NCBI GenBank assembly: GCA_004195715.1 | Contig: PSPX01000007.1 | Span: 54,199 to 94,554, forward strand | Direction: 5' to 3' | DNA: 40,356 bases | Source of the DNA: Methanobacteriota archaeon | GTDB lineage: Archaea; Thermoplasmatota; Poseidoniia; Poseidoniales; Thalassarchaeaceae | In this document: positions 18,705 through 27,013 of the stretch, one piece after another | How the letters are laid out: each line of letters starts with the position of its first letter | How positions within the stretch are numbered: the stretch's first letter is position 1 | Made by a program: the position numbers and the translations under genes | Notes under the pieces: generated by a model | Database searches by the model: none | What the model saw: the letters and a program-made list of their open reading frames with translations, nothing else | Told to the model about the DNA's origin: nothing

Positions 18705-19439
18705 TCACAAAGTCATCCTGAGTGAATGCATGCTCTCGTAGAGCGGCAAGGCCTCAGACAGAATCGCCTCGTACTCGGGGCCGAGATTACCTAGCCGGCC
18801 CCTGTAGGGCGAGAATCCCGTAGAGGACCAGACCGAGTCGTACCAGTGCTCGGCCCATATCCCGTCGCACTCCCTCGGACCCGGCCTCCATGACAGCATT
18901 CTCTCACTGAAGGGTATCCCAACGCGCTCGCACAACAGACCAAGCATGCCCCTAGGGTCTTCCAAGACATCCCTAGCGTCCATTATTGGCGGGACTTTTC
19001 CGCTTTCCCTCGCTACCTGCTGAAGCAACCTTGCCTGCTGCGGCAAACCAGTCGCCCACAGCGACACCTCATCTGTTATCCTCGACAGCGAGAGCAAGAC
19101 CTCACGGGGATTGCGTATCAGGAAGCAATTATTCAGCGAATCCAGCCACCCGGTCTCCATCTCTGGGAGGATATGGTGGCACATGTGCTTCTGGTACCAC
19201 ACTCCTGCACCTCCTGGAATCTCACCAGTGAGGTAATCAACCACTGAATCGACATCGGCCTCATGGTGTGCAATCACGGCATCTGCGTCGGGGTGCTTGA
19301 TGCCTGTCCTCGCTAGATAGTGAGAGTAGAGCGGCTCGTCGCTGGCGAAACAGTCCTCTCGGTTGTCGAACGAGTACATCATCGCCGTGGAGATATTACG
19401 TGGCCCCGACCACATGGCGATGCTGGCGCCGTCAGCCAC
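18705..19439 (-). CDS. Sulfotransferase-family P-loop protein (probable GTG start at 19439, overlapping the upstream aminotransferase)
   Basis: 'IAMWSGPRNISTAMMYSFDNREDCFASDEPLYSHYL', 'CFLIRNPREVLLSLSRI'; upstream part of the listed ORF (to 19538) overlaps the aminotransferase coding end. Confidence 0.8.
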   Translation of the reverse strand: MADGASIAMWSGPRNISTAMMYSFDNREDCFASDEPLYSHYLARTGIKHPDADAVIAHHEADVDSVVDYLTGEIPGGAGVWYQKHMCHHILPEMETGWLDSLNNCFLIRNPREVLLSLSRITDEVSLWATGLPQQARLLQQVARESGKVPPIMDARDVLEDPRGMLGLLCERVGIPFSERMLSWRPGPRECDGIWAEHWYDSVWSSTGFSPYRGRLGNLGPEYEAILSEALPLYESMHSLRMTL

Positions 19440-20340
19440 CGCACTCACTCCGAACCAGGTCCACATAAAGGGTTTGAAGGCGTTCGCACATAGGGCCCCT
19501 GCGTCCCTCGCCCATCGGCTCACCGTCGAACTCCACAACAGGAGTTAGACCAGCGAACGTACCTGTCACGAAAGCCTCGTCGGCCGTGCTGACGTCCTCT
19601 GTAGTGAAGTCCCTCTCATATGCAGGAATCCTGTTGGAGCGGCACAGCTCAAGCACCTTCCGGCGAGTGATGCCATCCAAGCAGTGCTCGCCTGTTGAGG
19701 TCCAGACCTCACCGTTGCGGACAATGAAGAAGTGGGTCGAGTTACATGTCGCCACATTTCCCGAAGGGTCGAGCATGAGCCCTTCGTCGCCGCCCTTAGC
19801 TGCAGCGTCAATGCATGCAGCGATGCAATTATGCTTCGAAAGGCTGTTGATTCTGGGGTCCTGGACGTTCTGCTCGCCCCTCCTGATGTCAACGGTGACT
19901 AGACTGATTCCATCCACTGCCCTGCGCTTGTCTGCCCTCTTGTACTCAGGGATGATGACCAGCGTCGGAGGGCTGGATATCACCCACGGAGCCTGATAAG
20001 GCGTGGGTTTGAGGCCGCGCGAGACTACTAAGCGAATATGGACATCGTCATGCATGCCATTGGCTGAAATCACACGACCTACTTCTTCGAGAATCTCCGT
20101 GCGGGACAGACCTATGTCGAGTGAAATCGACTCGGCACCTCGGAACAGCCTGTCGAGATGATCCTCTGCGAATGCAATGGTACCTTTGTGGAGTCTGAAC
20201 GACTCCCATACTCCATCGCCCAATAGGAATCCGGCATCGAAGACAGAGACCTTGGCGTTTTGGCGAGGGGTAATCTCTCCGTTCACCGAAATGAGGACGT
20301 CTTGGTTGCGAGAATCTTCCTCGTAGTCGTGAGTGCCCAT
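19432..20340 (-). CDS. Class-IV PLP aminotransferase (branched-chain amino acid aminotransferase-like)
   Basis: 'VSVFDAGFLLGDGVWESFRLHKGTIAFAEDHLDRL', 'INSLSKHNCIAACIDAAAKGGDEGLMLDPSGNVATCNSTHFFIV', 'LDGITRRKVLELC', 'EAFVTGTFAGLTPVVEFDG'. Confidence 0.88.
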   Translation of the reverse strand: MGTHDYEEDSRNQDVLISVNGEITPRQNAKVSVFDAGFLLGDGVWESFRLHKGTIAFAEDHLDRLFRGAESISLDIGLSRTEILEEVGRVISANGMHDDVHIRLVVSRGLKPTPYQAPWVISSPPTLVIIPEYKRADKRRAVDGISLVTVDIRRGEQNVQDPRINSLSKHNCIAACIDAAAKGGDEGLMLDPSGNVATCNSTHFFIVRNGEVWTSTGEHCLDGITRRKVLELCRSNRIPAYERDFTTEDVSTADEAFVTGTFAGLTPVVEFDGEPMGEGRRGPMCERLQTLYVDLVRSECGG

Positions 20341-20348
20341 CGTGCACC

Positions 20349-21293
20349 TCAGAATTCGGCTCCGGTCAGTCGTTCGTACATCGACGCGTACAGTTCTGCA
20401 GTCCTTTCTATCATATCCTGGGGCAAAGCCGGTATCGGAGGCTCCTCGATTCCTTGTTCCCTAGCATCATACAGCACCTCATGATGGCCTATGTCGATGT
20501 AGTGCTCGCGCACGAACTCCTTGGACAGAGATACTATCTGGCCGTTGGCGTAGGTCTCGGCATCCCACCATCTGTCCTCATCTAGAGTGCCAAATGAATC
20601 TACTAGAACCGGTCTCCTTCCTGCACCGAGTGCGAACTCCTTCTTGCCATCGACATGAATCAGACCTCGTTTGCCTGCCTCACGCTCGATGATGGCATCG
20701 ATCCTCAGAACCGCATCGAGAATCGAATCGAATTCCTCTTCCGTGAGATTGGATATCTGCAGCGCCTCCTCCCTGTCCAGAAGTCTGTCGAACGACTCGA
20801 ACTTGGTTGAGACTTCGAGATAGGGGCGAGGTAACTTGCAGCCCTCCTTGATCTCGGTCCCGGGCTCAAAGCCAAACTCCTCGACCCCGGCCTCGCCCTT
20901 GGTGTACCTCCGCCAGCCCGAGCCCGATAGGTGATGTCTGCAAATCACTTCTAGAGGGACGAAAACATTCTCCATGTCGCGAGGTATGGCGCCTGGCTCC
21001 TTGATGACCTCAAAGCGTCTGGCCAGACAGCGGTCCGGAGCATTCATCTCGATGAGATGGGTTTCGCACACCCTCTCCTTGTTGACTAGGTCGAACCAGT
21101 GGCAGGTGGTTCGGTTCAGGCTCTCTCCCTTGCGCGGGATAAGTGAGGGGATAATCTGGTCGTAGACCGAAATTTGGTCTGTGTACCTGAATTCGAGGAC
21201 ATCTGGGTCCTCTGTGCTCCATACTTGCTTGACCTTACCTTGGTAGAGCAGCTCTCCCATGCCTGCGTTTGGTGCGATACCGACGATGAACAT
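20349..21293 (-). CDS. purC: Phosphoribosylaminoimidazole-succinocarboxamide synthase (start may be ATG 21260)
   Basis: 'LLYQGKVKQVWSTEDPDVLEFRYTDQISVYDQIIPSLIPRKGESLNRTTCHWF', 'GLIHVDGKKEFALGAGRRPVLVDSFGTLDEDRWW'. Confidence 0.93.
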   Translation of the reverse strand: MFIVGIAPNAGMGELLYQGKVKQVWSTEDPDVLEFRYTDQISVYDQIIPSLIPRKGESLNRTTCHWFDLVNKERVCETHLIEMNAPDRCLARRFEVIKEPGAIPRDMENVFVPLEVICRHHLSGSGWRRYTKGEAGVEEFGFEPGTEIKEGCKLPRPYLEVSTKFESFDRLLDREEALQISNLTEEEFDSILDAVLRIDAIIEREAGKRGLIHVDGKKEFALGAGRRPVLVDSFGTLDEDRWWDAETYANGQIVSLSKEFVREHYIDIGHHEVLYDAREQGIEEPPIPALPQDMIERTAELYASMYERLTGAEF

Positions 21294-21312
21294 TGCTGGG
21301 GCGAGTTAAGCG

Positions 21313-22293
21313 TTAGTCCCTGCGAACCAGTTGGTAGGCGATGACCAGCGAGAGGAAGCCAATAGCGATCCAGCGCTGGTCGAATTCACTGGACTGATTG
21401 TCCTGCTCCGACATGAACAGATGCTGAACTGTCTGCAGGTTGGGAGACTCCTCCGAGGCCATCAGCACGATTCCCTCGATGTGGTAGGGCAGACCTCCCC
21501 TCAGGCCCTTCGATATGGCTTTCTGGGGAGTTATAGAGGCCATGATGTAACTGCATGTGTCTCCTCTCTTCAGATCTTCAATGGCCTCAAACTCGCCGCC
21601 GCTGTCATGAGGCCTGAATGCAATTGTCACCTCGTAGTGGCTCTCTATTCGTTTCGCCACCATGTCGGCAATCTCTGCCTCGAATCCGTAGAACTTTGCG
21701 GAACCATCCTGCCTAGACATGGGGGATTGTTGATTGTACATGCAAACAACCAACTCGCGCTTATTATCAATTATTTCGTACAGAATCCCTTCTTCGGTCG
21801 GAACCGGCCATTCCCCAATGTAGCCCTCGTAGTCGGAACCATCCAGTTCCGTTTCCCCGAGAAACCAAGTCAAGTAGGTCGCAGAGAGGGAATTGGACCA
21901 AACCAATTCAGCTAATGCGGCGTTAATGGCGTCGAGCAGTTCGGTATTTCCCCTATCCTCCGGGGAGTCAATACGAGCAACGGGCACGTATGACTCGGTC
22001 TCTTCCACCATTCCAACAATAGACAGGCCGGGTGTGTTCTCCGAGTTAACTGGGTCAGCCGCAATCGAGTGGGAAGTGAGGAAGAAGTCGATATTTCCGA
22101 CCATTAACTCTCGCATCGCCGTCTGGTAGTCTTGGTACGACGACTCAGTAATGTGCTCGTGCAATTCCAACAGGTGAACTACGGGAACCTCCTCGGATGT
22201 GCCGACGCTATACTGTGCCTCTCCGACTGCCGACACGCTGGACGCTGTCAGTAACAACGCGCTGAGACAAAGGGCCGCCAGCATGCCTCTCAT
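21313..22293 (-). CDS. Amino-acid-type (SBP_bac_3-like) substrate-binding protein with apparently circularly permuted lobe order, signal peptide and C-terminal TM anchor
   Basis: 326 aa; signal MRGMLAALCLSALLLTASSVSA; lobe-2-like 'YQDYQTAMRELMVGNIDFFL...NTELLDAINAALAELVWSNSLSATYLTWFLGE' precedes lobe-1-like 'RELVVCMYNQQSPMSRQDGSAKFYGFEAEIADMVAKRI...GIVLMASEES'; C-terminal 'WIAIGFLSLVIAYQLVRRD'. Confidence 0.8.
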   Translation of the reverse strand: MRGMLAALCLSALLLTASSVSAVGEAQYSVGTSEEVPVVHLLELHEHITESSYQDYQTAMRELMVGNIDFFLTSHSIAADPVNSENTPGLSIVGMVEETESYVPVARIDSPEDRGNTELLDAINAALAELVWSNSLSATYLTWFLGETELDGSDYEGYIGEWPVPTEEGILYEIIDNKRELVVCMYNQQSPMSRQDGSAKFYGFEAEIADMVAKRIESHYEVTIAFRPHDSGGEFEAIEDLKRGDTCSYIMASITPQKAISKGLRGGLPYHIEGIVLMASEESPNLQTVQHLFMSEQDNQSSEFDQRWIAIGFLSLVIAYQLVRRD

Positions 22294-22378
22294 GGTCCGA
22301 GGGGCTGCGATGTCGACTTAGAATTGATGGTCCGCCGAGACTATATCCGAAGAAGTACGTCAGGAGCCTGAAGTTCGC

Positions 22379-24688
22379 ATGTCCGAAGATGTCTCAAGAG
22401 TTCTCAAACCTCTGGGGAAAAAGGGTAACCGTCTCATCGCAATTCTATCATTTCTGATTCTAATCGCCCTAATCACCCCCGCTCAGGCAATTGATTATGA
22501 CGACGGCGCTAAGTACATCAGCGGGTGGGATGCCGCCGACAGCGGTACCGATGCGGACCTCTTCACATCGGCCTACGATGGCGAGTCGGTCTTCGCTTTC
22601 GGTGCTGGAGGAGTAATTCTCCAGAGCGCTGACAAGGGCGCCACGTGGGTGCAACTCGAATCGCCTGCTACTTCCAACCTGCGTGCGGCTGACTCAGTCG
22701 AAGGTGCAATCGCGGTAGTCGGAGACGGTGGGGCGGCTTACCTGCGTGCTGATGGCAGTGAGACATGGCTGGACATCTCTCTGACTCTCCCTGTAGACTT
22801 CAGAGGAATGGCGATGACCAGTGCTACCTCACTGGTAGCCGTAGGCCCTAGTGGAGCCATCTGGCAATACTCCAGCGAAACTTGGATACAAAGAGATTCT
22901 GGAGTGTCCGCAGATCTCAACGAGGTGTCCTTCCTTGATGCCACCTCGGGGATGATAGTGGGCGATGGCGGTACCATTCTTGCCACCGATGACGGAGGTG
23001 AAAGTTGGGAGTACAGAGATGCCCCGGAAGGGTTGGACGCTGACATAGTAGCGCTCGATTATTACAGTGGCATCAGAGTATATGCAATAACGGACGAGGG
23101 GCACATCGTAAAATCGGTTGGAACGAATTCTGGCACCGCGGCTGGATATGTCTGGGAACTGGTCGAGATTGAATCGGAAGGCAGAAACACCAGCCTAGGG
23201 CTCGAATTGAATTCCATCGACGTATCGTCTGTGAACAAGTTCCTCGTATCAGGCCCCTCTAGCTACACTGCTCTTTCCCTAGACGGAGGCAATATCATCA
23301 CCTCCCAGATAAACCCCCTATCAAGTACCAAGGACTTCAATCACGTCTTGTTTCTCAATCTGTTTGATGCTGTGATTGTAGGTGCGGATGGGGTGATACT
23401 ATTTTCGGAAAATGCCGGAGAGGACGAGGCGGTTGGATTTTTCATAATCGACTACGGCGACTTCGGGCAGTTCGTCGACTACTCAAAGGAAATGCTGATT
23501 GATGGGCTACACGCGACAATCAGAATTGTTCTATTCGGCATGGTCCTCGGTTTCTTCCTCGGTGTCATGCTCTCAATGATGAAGACCGCTCCTACCACTC
23601 TGAAGAATGTTGCACAACTAGATCGATACCGGATAATTATGATGATTCTATACCCATTTTGTATCATTGAGACCGTTATTCCTTTCATTCAATTATATGA
23701 TAAATCGTGGTCTGCAACTGGAATTTCAGAGAGATTACGCATTCTATCATCTACCAATACTAGACCACTCAACACCCTAGTTCTGAGGGTATTTGGATTG
23801 GGGATCCTATGCTACGGAATTATGCTGATTTTCACTTTAATCCCCATAGTTAGGGGCCTCAATCTAGACGGTTGGGAGTACGTCTACACGCCTATTGGAC
23901 TCATATCTCCGGATGGCATCAATGGAGAGCTATACTTCGGGAACTTTCTCCAGGCCCTCCTTGGTATCGCGCTGATCCTGTTGGGCCTACTGTTCCTGAC
24001 CACAAGGAAATTCTTCCTCAAGAGAGAGGTGCTCCTGCCGTTCCGTGGCATCACAGTGAAGTGGAATTTCTGGGATGTGCGGCCGATGAACGCTGTCGCG
24101 ACTGTATATACCGACCTCTTCCGCAATACTCCCCTACTCGTCCAGTTCTTGTTCATCCACTTCGGAGTGCAATTTGGTAAGATGATAGGGGATCCAGGCG
24201 CGGCGATGCTCGAGGGTGAAACGAATTTCGTCCTAGTATACATCAGAGACATGATCCTAGCTGACAGGGCATGCGTTAGCTCCATCTTCGCTCTCGGTCT
24301 GAATTCTGGGGCCTATCAGTGCGAGACAATACGTGGTGCTATCGCGGCGATTCCCTCTGGACAGATGGAGGCGGGCAGGAGTATCGGACTGAACTACATG
24401 CAGACGATGGGGCTGGTCATCATGCCTCAGGCGATTAGAATCTGTATACCCCCAATGGGTAACGAAATGGTCAACCTCGTGCTCAACTCTTCGCTCGCAA
24501 TGGTAGTTGGCTATGCTGAGCTAACTCGAAAAGGCAGACTGATTAATGCCGTTACCTTCCAGATTTTCTGGGCTTACGGCATGGTGCTAGTGTCCTACTT
24601 CGTGGTTACTTGGACGCTGGCTCTGCTCCTGAGGCGTCTCGAGACCAAGTCGAGGATTCCGGGACTTGGAATTTCAGGGGGTACATGA
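22379..24688 (+). CDS. N-terminal YCF48/BNR-like beta-propeller fused to HisM/GlnP-type amino-acid ABC permease
   Basis: 769 aa; 'GDGGTILATDDGGESWEYRDAP', 'FGAGGVILQSADKGATWVQLESP' propeller blades, then 'DGLHATIRIVLFGMVLGFFLGVMLSMM', 'YTDLFRNTPLLVQFLFIHFGV', 'ALGLNSGAYQCETIRGAIAAIPSGQMEAGRSIGLNYMQTMGLVIMPQAIR' (permease EAA-loop). Confidence 0.9.
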   Translation: MSEDVSRVLKPLGKKGNRLIAILSFLILIALITPAQAIDYDDGAKYISGWDAADSGTDADLFTSAYDGESVFAFGAGGVILQSADKGATWVQLESPATSNLRAADSVEGAIAVVGDGGAAYLRADGSETWLDISLTLPVDFRGMAMTSATSLVAVGPSGAIWQYSSETWIQRDSGVSADLNEVSFLDATSGMIVGDGGTILATDDGGESWEYRDAPEGLDADIVALDYYSGIRVYAITDEGHIVKSVGTNSGTAAGYVWELVEIESEGRNTSLGLELNSIDVSSVNKFLVSGPSSYTALSLDGGNIITSQINPLSSTKDFNHVLFLNLFDAVIVGADGVILFSENAGEDEAVGFFIIDYGDFGQFVDYSKEMLIDGLHATIRIVLFGMVLGFFLGVMLSMMKTAPTTLKNVAQLDRYRIIMMILYPFCIIETVIPFIQLYDKSWSATGISERLRILSSTNTRPLNTLVLRVFGLGILCYGIMLIFTLIPIVRGLNLDGWEYVYTPIGLISPDGINGELYFGNFLQALLGIALILLGLLFLTTRKFFLKREVLLPFRGITVKWNFWDVRPMNAVATVYTDLFRNTPLLVQFLFIHFGVQFGKMIGDPGAAMLEGETNFVLVYIRDMILADRACVSSIFALGLNSGAYQCETIRGAIAAIPSGQMEAGRSIGLNYMQTMGLVIMPQAIRICIPPMGNEMVNLVLNSSLAMVVGYAELTRKGRLINAVTFQIFWAYGMVLVSYFVVTWTLALLLRRLETKSRIPGLGISGGT

Positions 24689-25456
24689 ATGCTGGAGAAT
24701 GTGTTGAGTGTTACTAACCTGCACAAGACCTACCCAGGAGGGGTCCATGCCGTCCGCGGCATCTCGTTCGAGGTGAACGAAGGTGAGTCGGTGGCGATCA
24801 TAGGCTCATCAGGAAGCGGTAAGTCGACTGTGCTGCGATGCATCAACCGACTTATCGAGCCCACTGAAGGAGTCGTGCGGCTGCGCGGCGAGCACATCAA
24901 CACCCCCGGGGCCGATATCAACGATGTCAGATCGAGGATTGGGATGGTTTTCCAGTCATTCGAATTGTTTGCACACCTGAAGGTCATTGACAACGTGACA
25001 CTAGGCCTGAGACATGTCAGAAAGATGAGTAAGGACGAGGCCAAAGAAATAGCAATGTCTGCTCTTGAGCGTGTTGATCTTCTTGACCGAGTCGATGCGT
25101 ACCCCGGAAATCTCTCTGGCGGACAGAAGCAAAGGGTAGCCATCGCCCGGGCTCTCGCGATGCATCCCGAGGTTATGCTGTTCGACGAACCGACCAGCGC
25201 CTTAGACCCCGAACTAATAGGCTCGGTTCTGGCCACCATTAGAGGACTGGCTGACGAGGGCATGACTATGGTCATCGTAACTCACGAAATCAGTTTCGCA
25301 AGAGACGTTGCTGACCGTATCATATACCTAGACGAGGGGATTGTGGCCGAGGAGGGGCCCTCCTCAATCATAGAGAACCCCCAGACCGAACGGCTCAAGA
25401 AGTTCCTGTCCTCGATACATGAAGATGAAGTGCCCAAACAAATTCACGAAGAGTAG
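24689..25456 (+). CDS. Polar amino-acid ABC transporter ATP-binding protein (GlnQ/HisP type)
   Basis: Walker A GSSGSGKST, Q-loop VFQSFELFAHL, signature LSGGQKQRVAIARAL, Walker B VMLFDEPTSALDPE. Confidence 0.95.
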   Translation: MLENVLSVTNLHKTYPGGVHAVRGISFEVNEGESVAIIGSSGSGKSTVLRCINRLIEPTEGVVRLRGEHINTPGADINDVRSRIGMVFQSFELFAHLKVIDNVTLGLRHVRKMSKDEAKEIAMSALERVDLLDRVDAYPGNLSGGQKQRVAIARALAMHPEVMLFDEPTSALDPELIGSVLATIRGLADEGMTMVIVTHEISFARDVADRIIYLDEGIVAEEGPSSIIENPQTERLKKFLSSIHEDEVPKQIHEE

Positions 25457-25530
25457 GTGGATAACGACACGGATTATGGATACGTTCCTGATGGCAAGGG
25501 AGACGGGCCGCGTGTCCGTTGAGAAATTTC

Positions 25531-26886
25531 CTAGACCATTCCCTGGGCCTGCATGGCCTCGGCGACCTTGAGGAAACCGGCGATGTTCGCACCGGCGACG
25601 TAGTTGCCGGGCATGCCGTACTTCTCAGCGGTCTCGAAGGCGTTCTTGTGGATGTTGATCATGATGCCCTCGAGCTTCTGGTCCACCTCTTCGCGGGTCC
25701 AGCTCATCCGCAGGCTGTTCTGGCTCATCTCAAGTCCGGAGGTTGCCACTCCTCCGGCATTCGATGCCTTACCGGGAGCGAATAGCACCCCATTGACCTG
25801 GAAGCACTCAACGGCTTCTGGTGTGCATGGCATGTTGGCACCCTCGGCGACTGCAATGACTTTGTTGTTGACTAGCATCTGTGCCTCCTCGCCATTAATC
25901 TCGTTTTGAGTCGCGCACGGCAGCGCGATGTCGACATTGGTATCCCAGAGCCCATTCAAATTGGGCTCCGGCTTGGAGGCAGTGTACTCAACTCCATCGA
26001 ATTGGTCAGCGTACTCGCTCATTCGGCCGCGGCGGTTGTTCTTGAGATCCATGATCCATGTTAGCTTCTCTCTGTCGATTCCTGCCGAGTCGTAGATGAA
26101 TCCGCTACTGTCGGACATCGTTACCGGCTTACCGCCGAGATCGAGAACCTTCTCGCATGCGAACTGGGCGACGTTCCCGGAGCCGCTGATGGCGACCGTG
26201 GCACCATCGAAGCTCTTGCCCTTGGTGGCGAGCATCTCTCGAGCGAAGTAGACCAATCCGTAGCCGGTCGCCTCGGGACGAATTCGAGATCCGCCATATG
26301 AACGTCCCTTTCCAGTCAGTACTCCTGTGAACTCGTTGGCGAGCTTCTTGTACATCCCGAACAGGTAGCCAATCTCTCGGCCACCCACGCCAATGTCACC
26401 AGCGGGTACGTCAAGATCTGCGCCGATGTGACGCCACAGTTCCATCATGAAGGATTGGCAGAAGCGCATGACCTCGGCATCTGATTTGCCCTTAGGATCG
26501 AAGTCGGCGCCACCCTTGCCGCCGCCCATAGGAAGGCCCGTCAGACTGTTCTTGAAGAGCTGCTCAAAGGCGAGGAACTTCAGGATGGACTGATTCACAC
26601 TAGGGTGGAATCTGAGACCACCCTTGTAGGGGCCAATAGCACTGTTGAACTGGATTCGGAATCCACGGTTGATGTGGAGATTTCCATCGTCGTCGTACCA
26701 AGGCACCCGAAACTGGATTATCCTCTCAGCCTCGACGATGGCCTCGACCACTGTGAGATATTCTGGATTGGCCTGTATCACAGGCACCAGGCTGTCTAGG
26801 ACCTCTTCCACCGCCTGATGGAACTCAGGTTGGTTCGGGTCTCTCGCTATCACGCTATCATACACTGTTTTCATTGTACTATCCAT
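25531..26886 (-). CDS. gdhA: NADP-type glutamate dehydrogenase
   Basis: 'IQFRVPWYDDDGNLHINRGFRIQFNSAIGPYKGGLRFHPSVNQSILKFLAFEQLFKNSLTGLPMGGGKGGADFDPKGKSDAEVMRFCQSFM'. Confidence 0.96.
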   Translation of the reverse strand: MDSTMKTVYDSVIARDPNQPEFHQAVEEVLDSLVPVIQANPEYLTVVEAIVEAERIIQFRVPWYDDDGNLHINRGFRIQFNSAIGPYKGGLRFHPSVNQSILKFLAFEQLFKNSLTGLPMGGGKGGADFDPKGKSDAEVMRFCQSFMMELWRHIGADLDVPAGDIGVGGREIGYLFGMYKKLANEFTGVLTGKGRSYGGSRIRPEATGYGLVYFAREMLATKGKSFDGATVAISGSGNVAQFACEKVLDLGGKPVTMSDSSGFIYDSAGIDREKLTWIMDLKNNRRGRMSEYADQFDGVEYTASKPEPNLNGLWDTNVDIALPCATQNEINGEEAQMLVNNKVIAVAEGANMPCTPEAVECFQVNGVLFAPGKASNAGGVATSGLEMSQNSLRMSWTREEVDQKLEGIMINIHKNAFETAEKYGMPGNYVAGANIAGFLKVAEAMQAQGMV

Positions 26887-27013
26887 TGGCTCACCAAGGG
26901 GATTGAACGATTCCTATTTGAGGGACCGGGCGCTTGCGCGACCGAGGGGGGGCTTTTGAATAATATCCTAACTAGATATGTGTTCCATACAGCCCCTTAG
27001 GGGCCGATAAACC

